DNA of 64,000 nucleotides from Luzula sylvatica (GCA_946800325.1 OX326960.1:55574855-55638854), one strand, 5' to 3'. Positions 25,473 to 37,890 are shown, numbered from the stretch's first letter. Translations and numbers: made by a program. The notes: generated by a model from the sequence alone, not told the origin.

Positions 25473-27582
25473 TACCCGTGCGAAACAATTTCTTGTATCT
25501 TTTTGCAGTAGAAAGCTCGAGCGATACGAGACTCACATTCAAGAAAAGCTGAATGGGGCCAAGTGAGGAAATTCGATAAAAGAAGATAATTAGGGAATTA
25601 TGGTTGAGAAAGAGAAAGAGAAAGAAAAGTTAGTAGTAGAAGAATGAATGTAGAAGGTGTAGAGGTATTGAGAATGAACGTGCAAGGTATTGTTGGCAAA
25701 AAGGGATAAGGTTTTATGAGTGTACTTCCAGTGTTCAAGTGTGAGAGAGATTGAGAATTTGTGGATCCTCTCCAGCTCTATTATCACAGGATACTTCCAT
25801 TCTTATTATGAACCTCATGAAGTGGAATATTCCAAATCAAATGCCCCGCAAATTACTATACTAGAGAATATTTTCACAATTCAATCTCTAATGTATGTGA
25901 AAAAAATGTTATTCATTATATATTGATATGTTAAGAGTATATATAATATTGGAGGAGTCCATTTGATTGGGGAATGGAGAGGGGGGGTGGGAGGGGTTGA
26001 AAAAATAAGAGGGAAGGATGAGGGGAGGATTTGAGGCCTCAAAATCAATGGCTAAAGTAATCTTCTCATCTAACAAAATCTCTCATTTTCAATCCTACTC
26101 CATCTCCTCTTCCTTCCATCGTTATTTGTTCGTAGCCTCCAATCCATCTATTTGCGGTCCATATCCCTCTCTCACCCCCCACCCCTTTGTCTTGTGTTGC
26201 ATTTCTATACTGGCGAATCCTACACGAAACTATCGGCACCACCGAAATATTGAAATATTGAAATATTATACTCGAATTTATCGGCAAATGTTAAACATGA
26301 AAAATAATATTCGGATGTCGTAATAAAAGTAAACAAAATATAGAATGTTTCGGAACAATTAAACATTCATAATATTATAATTCGTGATAACAATCAATTA
26401 GATGACGTCACTTTAACGTTGCTATAACGGAGTAACGAAAATGACAACTAAAACACAATGATGTAATTTTTTAAATGTGACGTTATGGGGCGTGATAACA
26501 AATATTGCATTTAAATCGTAGTCAAAATGTTAAGAAATATTTGTTTGAACAAAATATTAATAAACAATTTTTTTTGGAGTGGTGATATATATTTTCCTTA
26601 GAATTCACTAACTCATTGGTATGTTAGTATGTTCATTAAATACTATTCGTAAATCGTGAACTGATTTTTTGAACCACCCGATATATCGAACGAGAGGGTT
26701 TCACACATTTTTAATTTTTTTGATATTTTTAATATGCTTGTTTACCGCGCTCATAATTAATTAAATTCAAATTTATAAATTGGGGAAACGAGTTATAGAC
26801 TGGATTAATTCATCGCTTAACATGTGTTAAACGAATGCACATGATTCATTTTCAACGTTTCACACCTACACGTCAATTTAACATTTGTTTAATCCAATAA
26901 AACTCTAATAAATTAGATTTTGAATTTATTTACCAATATATCTTTTTATCTGTTCTCCAAAATATGAAAATAGGGAAAAAAAACAATGAACAGTTAATAT
27001 ATTAAAATATGAAAATATTGTATTACATAGTACAATATTTTTGGTAAAAAATAACAATACAATTTTTTAGTATGTTTTAATAAATCTAAAAAAATCATAA
27101 ACTAGAGTTTATCGAAATTTTTACAAAATAAAACTAGCATAAAAATGTAAATGAATATATAAGAATGAAAATAAAAATAATAATTTTGCAAAAATCTGCA
27201 AAATATAAATGATTTTTTTTTAAATGTAGATAAAATAATTAAAAACATGGTCAAATAAACATGACTTCTCATGTGTAAAATAAAATATAATAAACTAAAT
27301 AAATAAACTAAATTATTTTCTGATAATATAGATTATCCATTGGAGGTTTACCACATAATTAATACGATTTGTCACATATTATGATTTATTATTCTATGAT
27401 CTATATAATTTAACATTTAATTATTTATTATCTTTTTGCAACAAACTAATAGATTTAGGAGATATTAAAAGAAATTCTAACACATCAATAGATTGGGAAA
27501 ATGTTAAAAGAAAACAAGTATATTTTTCTTTTTTCAACTAGATAGTGACTTCATTCATGATCATAATATATATATGGGATAG
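25473..27582. other. Intergenic, promoter side of TSS-like gene
   Basis: The first ~250 bases hold the promoter/leader of the TSS-like gene, including pyrimidine/purine-rich (gagaaagagaaag) runs at 25609-25630. Beyond 25.9 kb the sequence is AT-rich with no supported gene; the short ORF at 26018-26323 has no recognisable features. Confidence 0.5.
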
Positions 27583-28110
27583 GATCAACGGCCAACACCT
27601 TTGTTTGGCCAACGTCGGCCAACAACACTTATTACACTAAATCTAAATATTGTAATCGAATATTAACCGTATATATATGTTTTATATCATTTAGATATGA
27701 TGTAGAATAAATTTTATACCATTTCAATTTTTGTATCTAACAAAACCGATAACATATTTTCACAACCGTCCATTTCGGTAAATTTATAGATTTTCATGAA
27801 GGAAAACTCGAAACTTTGTAAAAATTCATCTTGAGCCTATCTATATGATTTAATATACATCCAAACCAAAAAAAATCGAATTTCAAAATTTATTTAATGA
27901 TGATTTATGTTGTAACTATTTCCTATCGTTCAATTTTTTTAAGTATTATGATAAGTATGATAGAAGTTTTTATTTTTCATGAAATTAAATCTACAACATT
28001 CTCAAATGATATAAATCATATCTATACGGTTAAAATTCGATTGTAATATTTAGATTTAGTGAAATAGGTGTTGTTGGCCGACGTTGGCCAAACAAGAGTG
28101 TTGACCATTG

Positions 28111-28113
<3 letters not shown>
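27583..28113. mobile_element. TIR element (MITE-like), ~530 bp
   Basis: Long near-perfect terminal inverted repeats. The left end reads GATCAACGGCCAACAC, then TTTGTTTGGCCAACGTCGGCC; the right end read in reverse reads GATCAATGGTCAACAC, then TCTTGTTTGGCCAACGTCGG. The match continues for about 85-100 bases (ACTAAATCTAAATATT in both). No transposase ORF. The right end abuts a long (AT)n tract that obscures any target duplication, so the superfamily is not assigned. Confidence 0.75.

Positions 28114-28189
<76 letters not shown>
28114..28189. repeat. (AT)n microsatellite
   Basis: About 76 bases of uninterrupted AT dinucleotides, followed by (AAT)3, directly at the end of the TIR element. Apparent Tyr-Ile repeat ORFs across it are artefacts of the dinucleotide. 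Confidence 0.95.
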
Positions 28190-28191
<2 letters not shown>

Positions 28192-29499
28192 ATAATAAAT
28201 GGGGAAGATACGTATGTCATATATTCATTGATGTCTACGATACTTGCACCCCTCACAACATATGATTTTGAGTGTCTCACATTCAAACAACTGGACCATG
28301 AATTCATTGACAATCATCATCATAATAAAATTAATACAAAAATTTATGATGCACTAGTTTGTGTGTCTTTGTATGTATTGGGCGTATCTGTGTCAAGTAC
28401 CTATCATGTTATCTTGCAATAATTTGAATTAAGTACGAGCTACTTTTAGCTATGTTAAAACAAAATATCCAATTTTTAAGATACTTTAAACCCAAAAATC
28501 CTCTGTTCTTTAGACACTTAAAAAAACAAGTGAAAGATAGTGGAAGAAATAATTTTATTCCTCCGAACAAATTTGAAAGAAAATGAAATAAAGTAGTTTA
28601 ACTTTATTTAAGAAGATGAAATAGAGCAATTTTCCTCTTTCTCTCTCTCACCATTTCCAATAAAAATATTAATTTAATTTTTACTTTCACTCTTCCACTA
28701 TTTAATCTCCCAAACATCCTTGGAACAAAATGAAATTATTTTTCTTCCACTTTTTCACTCTTCCTTTATTTCATGTGTTGCCGAACGAAAAGTGAATTTA
28801 ATTCTCATGTACCCCTTATAATAATTTGGAACCGGGTTGAAAAGAGAATGTTATTAGTCTTTATTTGTATGATTAGTAAGTCCTCAAACCCACATTTGTT
28901 CTTATCCTCATGACATAATAATTACCTGCTAGGTGAGCGCGCAACCATGATTGTATATTAGAGGGACCGGAATAAAATAACATCAAATATAATTTATTTA
29001 GAAAATTGTAATTAATATTTCCTTTATAATGTATTTAAACCGTTAAATTAGATATTTTGAACGGTTACATTTAGCTAAAAAGAAATTCGTAAACCCTATA
29101 ACAAATCACGATTACAAAAAAAAATGAAAGTTCGACAAACATTAATAAAATTTAACATTGTTAATATTCGGTTATAATTTACGAGACTGACTATTTTTTT
29201 TCAAGTTTGAATTAATATATAAATAATCTTTGAATTATTATACCAAAATAATTTACTTATTTTATATTAATTAGTTGTATGGAAAAAATAGATAAATGAT
29301 CTTTGCATATGTTATAATTAAGGACATATTTGCATATTAGCATTATACCTTTTTCACTGACATATCCATTTTTTCCTATTTATTTTTATTTGACCTTTTT
29401 TAATATTTTACATGATTTCACACTTTTGAGTTATTGATACAGATTAAGAGGAGCCAAATCAAATTCTCACAACATAAAAATACACACAAAAATTTCATT
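28190..29499. other. AT-rich intergenic
   Basis: No ORF, repeat or RNA gene that I can support. Confidence 0.5.
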
Positions 29500-32400
29500 T
29501 CATGGGAGAGCCAAGACTGCCCTTGGTAGATTCCTCACACGGAACCAAAAAAGCGCTAGTGCTTGCCCTCCTACTCGGGTTAAGTATTCCGCCCGTCTGT
29601 TGATGGATCAGCCGGATCAAGCAGCTAACTAATATGAGGAGTGACTTTCTGGTGAAAAGTAGCGCATGGATTCAGCTTAGAGAAATGGGTCACTGAGCGT
29701 ACCATAGATGAGGAAGAAATTTGTTCACCTGGATTTATTGACCTGGGATCGTACATACCATGGTTAGATCTGAGCGATGTGGCAGCTACCGCAGCTCCTG
29801 CTTCTTCAGGTGAAACTCCGGGTTTGGATGAGAAAGATCAATCAAACAAAACGTCGAGGGTACTGGAAGAATGGCTTTGGAGAACCACTCTAATAGACTT
29901 GCTTTTTTCATGAATCTAATAGGGGGTGGCCCGAGAAAGGCTCTTTAATGAGCTATAGGATCAAAGCATTGAACTCGTTCTAGTCAACTCTTCTCTGCGG
30001 CGCACTTGCTTTCACATTCGATTTTCATGCTTCCGTGAGGCCGGTCCTCACTGACTGATAGATTTCAGAATGGTCAAAGGACGGTAGACTTGATTGAGTA
30101 AGCGGCTCAGATTCCTCTTTCCATATGCATAACCTTCTCATTCTCGTCCAGATTTCACCCGAAGCTGTTAAGGACTTCTGCAATGTCAACAACGAACCGC
30201 ATGCTGGGCTCAAGTTAGTATTGAGTGCCATGAGTCCATTAGCCTTGTCTAGTATCCTGGGAATGAGCTATCAGTTTCTATTTCTTCTTTTTATCTTAGT
30301 TTGAGATTTTGGCGAGTATTTGACATTTCCTGAAACAGTCAGATTTTTTCTATCTGTGCTAAAGCGCCCAATTAATTCCTCAATTCCCCAATGAACTCGC
30401 TCGCATAAACTTCACCCAATGAACTCTATGACTCTGCAATTTGGCAATAAAGCATCTCAAAAGGGAAGCGTCCCGGGACTGTGCGAAGTTATCTCTTTCA
30501 CAGCATTGTCAAGTCCATCTAGATAAAGATGTGCCTCACAACCTATCGCCGTCAGAGAGGGTTTAGTGCATTTACGAATTGAATTAGCAGCCTTAGCCTT
30601 CCTGGCCTAACCCGACCTCCATCTCGCTCTCTAGTCGTGGGTGGGCCATATGAAGAATTTCATTAGAAAGTTTGATGCGCACGTACCTTCCGAGCGCCAG
30701 GACTTGAAATAGACGGTCTGTACTCCAGCAGCAGTTCGTGAACAAGACTTTGAGCAATATTGGCATCCGTCTGATGGATTCAGTTGGCGAAGGTCGCTAC
30801 CTCAACCAAAATCTTCCGACTCGCTTCGTCGAATTGGAGACCCGATCATAGATCCATATATACGCTTGGTTCATACACATGGTTTTCCTAGTTGTCAAGT
30901 ATGTCTGACTATAACGTACAGGTCGAGACAAGGCTACTGAAAACAAACCACCATATATTGCTTACCAATTTCATAAGTATTTACTGATTCGTATAATGAA
31001 AAAGAAATCCTTGCATAGTGAGGGGTGCACAGCGGGGATTCACTCGACGTTCAACAAATTGTAAGGTATTGGCATTCATTATCCATCCAAGTGATGGAGA
31101 ATATCCTCGACTCCGGGCCCGCGCAGCGGAATGAAGGCCCGGTCCGATTCTCCGATTCCCGAGATCACGCCATGACTTCGAGGGTACGATGCGAATAGAA
31201 GGATAGATCTATACCAGCGTGAAATTGATCACGCACGAAGGGTTGATCGTCGCCTTCTATCTCCTGTCACGTTGGTGACAATCCGCGCGTCCCATACCAC
31301 GCGTCTTTCACCGTTCGTTGGCCGTCTTCTCACTCCTTGGGTCGATCACAATCTATGAGCCACAATTGTCGCTCCTCTACTTGTATCCACCGTGAGTCGC
31401 AAGACGTCGGTCGCGGATGCACCTGCCTAGACGATGCACCGGCGAACTTGCTCGATCGTTTGATTCTCTACACCGAGAAAACTCCTTTTCTCGGTTATCT
31501 CTCTTTACACCCTTTCACTCAATAGAAAGTTGTATCTCAATTATTCTGGAAAATCTCCTGAATATTCTGAATAAGATTGCATTAACTTGCATAGTGATGA
31601 GAGAGAAAGTATCCTATTTATACCTAATAGGATCAGGATTAGCCAAAAGGCATGTATATCCAATATACACCCTCTCACACAGACAACTGCATGAACCTGG
31701 TCAGTATTCTGTCATTTCGAAATTGGTAAATTTCTCAGACAGAAACTCACCCAACATGAAAGTTGTAGATAATCTAATTATCTACGCAACCCAATTTGGC
31801 CCAGCCCAATTGGAGTTCGTATGCAAAAGTTATGACTGTTTTACTAACTGTATGTCATACTGTTGCACCCTTTCGGTATTTCACATAAACGACACTAATA
31901 CTTCGTTCATATGAAATATATTTCTACATGAAGGTTATAGATAATCTAATTATCTATCTAACCCAATTTGAACCATTCAAATCGGAGTTTCCCACTGACA
32001 GTTATGGCCACGAATATACGACTACATTCGTTTATCCTTGTGTACACTTTTACGGTTGATTCTGAAACTGTATTTCCTTCACCAAGGCCGGGCTCATCTC
32101 CTTCTTCCCATAGACAAGAGGCATTTTGATCAGTTTACGATTGAAGTACTTGCAAACAACCTCGTATATTGATTTGGGCAATTTGACTTTGAAAAAAAGT
32201 ATTGGAATCTGAGAATAAGGGGAATTGAACAATAACAATAAAGAAAATAGCACTTTGAAACCTTCTACCACATATAACTGAATTCCACATGCTATTTTCA
32301 TACTCAATTAATAAAGAAAGGGATTTGGCCTTGATCCTTCCATCAGGGCAGGGATATAACTGCTGGCTTATTCCGGATTTGTTCATTTCCTTAAGAGCCG

Positions 32401-33215
32401 GGAGCTTTCTTTATGCTAGCTGTCGCCGAACTAGCGCGCGCAGGAAACCTACCTACTTGCTAAATATACCTCTATATTACCTTGAACTCCCTAACAAAAC
32501 AGGAATATTTAAGGATCCTAGCAAATGAGCCTTTTTCTGACTTATTGGTTGGTTTTGACCCGCGTGAGTAACTTGATTGACTTGCCTTGACTGAGGCTTC
32601 GCTTATTTATCTTCTGAAGAATATATACGTTCCGTTAGTAACCCCTTTCATGTTAGTTGCTTTTTCCATTTTGGTTTGTCTTTCTCTTTTCAGATTCATC
32701 ATTGTTGGAGCTTTCGAATAGGGTAATCGGATCGTTCCAATGAGAGAAGCCTGTCGAGTTTAGTGGATATTAGAAAGGAATAGGTAATGCTCAAGCTCCT
32801 CCTGGTCGTTTTGGTTGTTTATTGATAGAACGTCAGACGACTTCTTATTTATCCTTTAGGTCTAGGGCACCTGAGTCTTACCAAGAACGCCCATAATCTA
32901 ATTGGCTGGCATCCTTTGTGTCTAACTGGCTGGGGTTTGAAGAGGAGAATAGCCATTATGCTACAGGAATTAGTCCCAGTTCATCAGTTTGAAGTATCTC
33001 ACTAAGTTTGTTTTTCCTGCCTTCATACCGCTCCTGCCCCTTGCTTTAGGGCTTCAGCGCCCAATCCCCATTCCGGAAGTGGCCTATCTCCGGGCGCTTC
33101 CTTCCTGGTCGGAACATTAGACCTTCCTTGGTCGGAAGAACGTCTTTCACCCAATCGTCGGAATAGGGGCTTCCTCTGATGAGTCCTAACTACTCTATTT
33201 TTTTGCCCTAACATT
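29500..33215. other. Probable nuclear insertion of mitochondrial DNA (NUMT), split by a solo LTR
   Basis: Composition changes sharply at both ends, from very AT-rich to near-balanced DNA with frequent GC-rich words, typical of plant mitochondrial intergenic sequence. Examples are 29510-29640, 30400-30900 and 33030-33190; the last carries a minus-strand ORF of 63 aa beginning MLGQKNRVVRTHQRK, a style seen in plant mitochondrial ORFs. No recognised mitochondrial gene is complete here. The block is interrupted at 31092-32081 by a solo LTR whose target duplication (CCAAG) shows the insertion happened after the block arrived. An old rearranged retrotransposon interior is the main alternative. Confidence 0.5.
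31092..32081 (+). mobile_element. Solo LTR, copy A (990 bp), 5-bp TSD CCAAG
   Basis: Starts TGATGGAGAATATCC and ends TATTTCCTTCA, i.e. TG...CA. It is flanked by CCAAG at 31087-31091 and 32082-32086, a perfect 5-bp target duplication as made by LTR-retrotransposon integrase. It matches the element at 56248-57259 over its full length (GC-rich first 350 bases, a CTATTTATACCTA promoter-like box near 31616, and GTGTACACTTTTACGGTTGA near the end). No internal retrotransposon sequence lies beside it, so it is a solo LTR left by recombination. ORFs inside are not genes. Confidence 0.9.
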
Positions 33216-33710
33216 TTATATTTGTCTTCTATTTCTCATAATTCATATTAATAGATGGTAATTGTAACTTAACTTGTGCTCTTATTAATTTTATGACGGT
33301 ATATAAAATGTGACATCTTCATGTTTTTCTCATGATTAGGTACTACCGGTCCGATTAGTTTGAAACTACATAGAAAAGATTTGAAGTACTTTTTGTGTGA
33401 ACTTGAAAATTCTTTTTACATTATTTGTACAAATCATAATGTGTGATATGATATTTTTCTCATTTCGAGAATAGCTTTGATTTAGTTCCGGCCCAACCAA
33501 TCAAATTAAGACTTAAGAGTTTAAGATTTTGATTTGGATTTTGAGAAGCACATTATCATTATCATCTTTTTAAAGTTGTGAATTCTATCGTCAACTTTTC
33601 ATTGAACATATACAATAACATTATCTAAATTTTTTTCATATCGAACAGTGTAAATATATATGATTAATTATATGTGTTATATTACCAAAAATAAAAATGG
33701 TATATGTTCG
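33216..33710. other. Intergenic
   Basis: AT-rich, no supported feature. Confidence 0.5.
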
Positions 33711-33891
33711 CAATAATCATAGGCACCTAGATTTTTTATCTAGATTTGCACCTAGAAATACACGTGTCAATCAAATTTAGAATTTCTAAAATTTTATTTC
33801 CATTTAAAAGTTTGATGTGGCTGCACTGTAATTTGTCACATAAGCTTCTAGATGAAATTTTGGTACGAAATCTAGGTGTCTGTCATTATTG
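33711..33891. mobile_element. Mutator-type MITE, copy 1 (181 bp)
   Basis: Terminal inverted repeats: left CAATAATCATAGGCACC, right read in reverse CAATAATGACAGACACC, both continuing TAGATTT. It is flanked by ATATGTTCG (33702-33710) and ATATGTTTG (33892-33900), a 9-bp target duplication with one mismatch, as expected for Mutator-like elements. No coding capacity. Confidence 0.75.
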
Positions 33892-33949
33892 ATATGTTTG
33901 ACCTCCCAAAAAAAAAAATTATTCTATAATTTGTTGCCTATTAAGTATA

Positions 33950-34127
33950 AAATAATATTAGAAACTTAGATTTTGCATTTATAATTCATCTAGATATACA
34001 TGTGGCATTCCAATTCCGCAACATCTACATTTCTTTTTAAACTTTATATGAATATGAATGCTTCTAATTTGACACATATGTATCTAGATGATTTCTAATT
34101 ACAAAATCTAGCTATCTAAGATTATTC
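33950..34127. mobile_element. Mutator-type MITE, copy 2 (178 bp)
   Basis: Same family as the element 59 bases upstream. The ends read AATAATATTAGAAAC and, in reverse, GAATAATCTTAGATAG, with the shared inner words TAGATTTTG and CATCTAGATA. ATTAAGTATA at 33940-33949 is repeated at 34128-34137, a 9-10-bp target duplication. Non-coding. Confidence 0.72.
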
Positions 34128-34137
34128 ATTAAGTATA

Positions 34138-34960
34138 TATTTAAATTTTATTTCAGAATCCGTTGATCCAACACTACGTTTCGTGAACTCTAATAAAAAT
34201 GACAAATATTTCTATACGTAGAACTTTCTACACATGATCTTGGTTGATTGGCGGAAATATAAAAGGGGCAAAATATTCCTGCACCATATTTCACCACGAG
34301 TAATGATACGTAAAACTCTAATTAATGACGCAAAATTATGTATTTGTATCTAATTTGTGAATTGTGATCGGTTTATGTGTATCTATCATAATTCTTTCAC
34401 CACAAATCCTCAAATTATTAATTAACACACTTAATTAACATGTAATTAACACCTATTCAAATTAACATCCATCGGAATTAAAAATTTCTAATTAATATTA
34501 TTTGATTGTTAATTCGATATTTGTTATTAATTATTATGTTAATTAATTAAGTTAATGAGAGAATTGTGGATATTATGGTGATTCTGCCATCTGGTGTAGG
34601 AATATAATTTCTCGGATATAAAAATACAACACTGGGAACTGTTGAGCTAATCCTCCCACATGCACATTTTAAAAGAATCGTTAGTTGCCCAAACTCGGGA
34701 CCCGGTTCGGAAACAATGCCCCCAAACTGCAGTACAACATTTTAATGTTATATAGTGTTTTGTTTTACATTTTAACATGCATACGCGGTTGATAGAAATA
34801 ATTACATTTCAATGTTATATATACACGGTTTATATTTTCATTAATTTAATAACATTTCATTGTCGTAATCAATATTATGTATTATTTTATTGTTATTTTC
34901 TTGGGGAAGAGAATCGTACACCACCACGAATCGTACTCATTTTTTGAATTTAATTTTTAG
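34138..34960. other. Intergenic
   Basis: AT-rich, no gene supported; a short GC-richer stretch at 34675-34735 has no recognisable identity. Confidence 0.45.
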
Positions 34961-35665
34961 GGGGATTTACATACTTATCCTTTGTTAACTTTAAAATTAC
35001 GTATTTATCCTTCTTAAAATTAAAATATCATATTTACCTTTTGTTAAATCTAAAATATCACATTTACCCAAAAATCGAATACCATCTAATTTTGCCGTTA
35101 AAACTAACGGTCAACTTTTAAAATTACTATTTTACCCTTTTACATATTTACCCTTCTAAAAACCTAAAGTATCGTATTTACTCTTTTGAGAATTAAGAAT
35201 ATATGTATCAGTCAAATATTAAGAATTAGACTTTGATTATGGTACATAAGATTAAGAATTAAGAATATTTGACTTCAGAATTATACCTCGACTCCGGATT
35301 AAGATTTTTCAAATACAATCATATTCTGTAATTATTAATACAATAATATACTGATATGCCCATTAATTATAAAATATTTGTATTAATCATTTTCTAATTA
35401 CGACTGATATGCACATGCACATAATTTTCTAATGAAACAAAAGAATTTCAAAACTTGATTTCTTTTTACCCTTCTAAAATATGTAAAAGGATAAAATAGT
35501 AATTTTAAAATTTGACCGTTAGTTTTAACGAAAAATTTGGAGGGTTTTCGATTTTTGGGTAAATGTGATATTTTAGATTTTACAAAGGATAAATATGATA
35601 TTTTAATTTTAAGATGGGTAAATACGTAATTTTAAAGTTAACGAAGAGTAAATACGTAAATTCTC
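34961..35665. repeat. Foldback element (~705 bp) of the dispersed 'TATTTACCC' family
   Basis: The left arm (34961-35160) begins GGGGATTTACATACTTATCC. The right arm (35468-35665) in reverse begins GAATTTACGTATTTACTC; both continue with GTTAACTTTAAAATTACGTA and a common order of words to CCTTCTAAAA. The centre (35170-35465) is AT-rich and unpaired. Single arms of the same family appear at about 12050-12300, 24450-24590, 37230-37460 and 53285-53430. No ORF and no clear target duplication. Confidence 0.72.
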
Positions 35666-35669
35666 CTTA

Positions 35670-35765
35670 TTTTTATATGATACCAATGAGACTCGAACTC
35701 ATAACATATGAATCTTGTGCCAAAGCACATAACCATCCCAGTTATGGGGACATTGGTAATATTAT
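35670..35765 (-). repeat. Possible tRNA-derived SINE head
   Basis: On the minus strand the segment reads GGGATGGTTATGTGCTTTGG and then ATGAGTTCGAGTCTCATTGG. The second part fits a pol III B box (GTTCGAGTC) and the first is a poor A box, the arrangement found in plant SINEs and decayed tRNA genes. It does not fold as a full tRNA. Weak call. Confidence 0.3.
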
Positions 35766-36360
35766 GTATTCTTTGTTATGGATTTTTTGTCGAACACAAT
35801 CCTCCAGTAAGAAATCTCAAAGTGACTAGGGACTAATGAGAACAATACCTAGCCACACATTATAAATTGCCGTGTGGTTTGCTTCGGGTGTCCACTCCAC
35901 GAGATAGATTTTTTTTGGTAACTTTGACACATCTTTGTACATGAAGAGACAACGCCTCCCGATGATTGATCACTTGGGCTAGTACCGAAGCCCTTAGGAA
36001 ACACCATGTTAGAATTCTCGTATCTGGATTCACGGGTAAAATCCGTACATGCGGATATACTCAGTATCCTTACAGATACATAATTTAATAAAATTATTGA
36101 AATTGAGATGGTTCAATTCTAAAAAAAATCAGAAATTTACAATTCGGATACGAGTTCCGATACATAACAGATACGTAAGAATTTGGATAAATTTGGTGCA
36201 TCATGTTCTGGTTCTTTTCGCGTTTCATATGCTATTTATTCATTTTATTGTGTTGTTTGTGCGTTTCATATGACCTGGCCGTAGGTTTTTTTTCTGGTTA
36301 TTTATCTTTGTAATGAACAATTCTAATTTCACTTTTAAGTAATACCTACGTGTTTGAAAG

Positions 36361-36383
36361 CAAAAAAAAAAAAAAAAAAAAAA
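36361..36383 (+). repeat. Poly-A tract
   Basis: Run of 23 bases, all A after the first two (caaaa...). It could be the tail of a retroposed sequence to its left, but I see no coding remnant or target duplication. Confidence 0.5.
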
Positions 36384-36697
36384 ATCAAGGCTACCAGTAT
36401 TTGAAAAAAAAAATTAAAATTAAAAAAGAATTAACAAATCCAAACAAAAAATATTCACCTTGCACATTTTGTTGTATGTTGATGCCGGCCCAATTTTTAC
36501 GCACCGCACTCCATTAATCTGGCCCGTTTAGTTGGGCCCATAATTTGCCCCTCAAATCATCCACTTGCTGGCAGTCTGCCCTCCATTACCGCAAAAGCAA
36601 GCGAATCAAAAGAATCTACCCCCATTTATCATTCCTCCTTATCATCCTCTCCTCCCTCTACTCTACACTACTCACATCACACACCAGGAATTTCTAC

Positions 36698-36997
36698 ATG
36701 GAGCTCACGGCGGCGCAACTCAAGGCTTACGACGGAACCGACGGGAGCAAGCCGATCTACCTCGCCGTGCGCGGTACGATCTATGACGTCTCCACGGGCA
36801 AAAACTTCTACGGCCCTGGCGGAGCCTACGCCGTATTTGCCGGCAAAGAGTGCGCCCGTGCCCTCGGTAAGATGAGCAAGGAGGAGTCCGATTGCTCATC
36901 CGATCTCTCTGGATTTGCTGACAAGGATAGCACCACCCTTGCTGATTGGGAGAAAAAGTTCCAGGCTAAGTATCCGGTGATCGGCCACGTCGTTTAA
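36698..36997 (+). CDS. MAPR2: MAPR-family cytochrome b5-like steroid/heme-binding protein
   Basis: Intronless, 99 residues. I chose the ATG at 36698 (MELTAAQLKAYDGTDGSKPI) rather than the longer upstream frame because it matches the start of the short soluble MAPR proteins. The b5-like fold is clear: KPIYLAVRGTIYDVSTGKNF, then YGPGGAYAVFAGKECARALG (Y-G-P-G-G-x-Y-x-x-F-A-G-x-(E/D)-x-x-R-x-L motif), then a C-terminal helix with WEKKFQAKYPVIGHVV. There is no N-terminal membrane segment, so it belongs with the soluble 'probable steroid-binding protein 3'/MAPR2 type rather than MSBP1. The family binds heme or sterols and regulates P450s or steroid signalling. It lies 0.9 kb upstream of the folate transporter on the same strand. 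Confidence 0.92.
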   Translation: MELTAAQLKAYDGTDGSKPIYLAVRGTIYDVSTGKNFYGPGGAYAVFAGKECARALGKMSKEESDCSSDLSGFADKDSTTLADWEKKFQAKYPVIGHVV

Positions 36998-37890
36998 TCT
37001 GGTTCATGCTGATCGTAAGTTTAGCAATAATGGAGATTTGGTTGTGTGTTTGGATTTTAAGTGAATCTATATGAATAATAATTCCCTCGTGAACTCGTGT
37101 GTGTTAATCCATGTTTTAATTATGATTAATCGTATTAATCCATATTAGTCTGGATGTTTGCTATTTTATTTGTTGTTCGCTGTTCAGTGTTGGAAGTGAA
37201 AATTGAAATTAAAAATTTGAAATAGGGGAATTTCTTATAAACTTGCTCTTTCGAAAATCTAAAATGCTATTTTTACTTTTTCAAAACTTACTTCAAATTG
37301 TTAATTAAATGTCGAATTTGTCAAGTTTATCGCGGTTTGATTTAACAAATTTAAGTAAATTATTATGATGTTTAATTTTATTGAGAAGGTAAATATGATA
37401 TTTGTATGTTGAAAGAATATATATGATATTTTTTATTTTTGAAGGGTATGTATGTATATGTTAATCCTCCTTGGGAAAAATAGTATACATCTTTTTCCAC
37501 CTGGCCTTTGTTGACAAAAAAATGAAAAGCCCATGGGCCTTAATAAAAGATTAATAATCATAATCCAATAACAAGGGAACACAAGTATATATGACCACGT
37601 GCACGAAAGATCAGGTCCATTAACATCACTTCACGTGTCTTATTAATTATTATAGATCTAATCTCGCCATTGACAAGTCTCTCTTCCTTTTTAATTCGTT
37701 TAATTTGTTTCTTGTTAGATAAATTGAACTCTTAACTAAGCCTTCTTAATTTCTTCAAACCTACTCCAATTAGAAAAACTTTGACATTGATTAATTCCAC
37801 AGCTTCTTCTTCCTTAGAAATCCTATGATTCAATCAGAGGATTTTTCTTTGGAAATTTTACGACAATTGATTCTTCTCTGCTGATCTGAG
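36998..37890. other. Intergenic between MAPR and FBT genes
   Basis: Holds the MAPR 3' UTR, a degenerate single arm of the dispersed 'aatatgatattt' family (about 37230-37460), and the promoter and pyrimidine-rich leader of the folate transporter gene. CACGTG-containing words at about 37597 and 37632 (CCACGTGC, TCACGTGT) are G-box-like. Confidence 0.5.

Noticed and set aside
28056..28422. Tyr-Ile repeat ORFs
   Set aside because: Produced by the (AT)n microsatellite on both strands.
31337..31914. 165-codon ORF, repeated near 56.5-57.1 kb
   Set aside because: Lies inside the solo LTRs; frames are not conserved between the two copies.
35670..35765. Functional tRNA gene
   Set aside because: A B-box-like word is present but acceptor and anticodon stems do not form.
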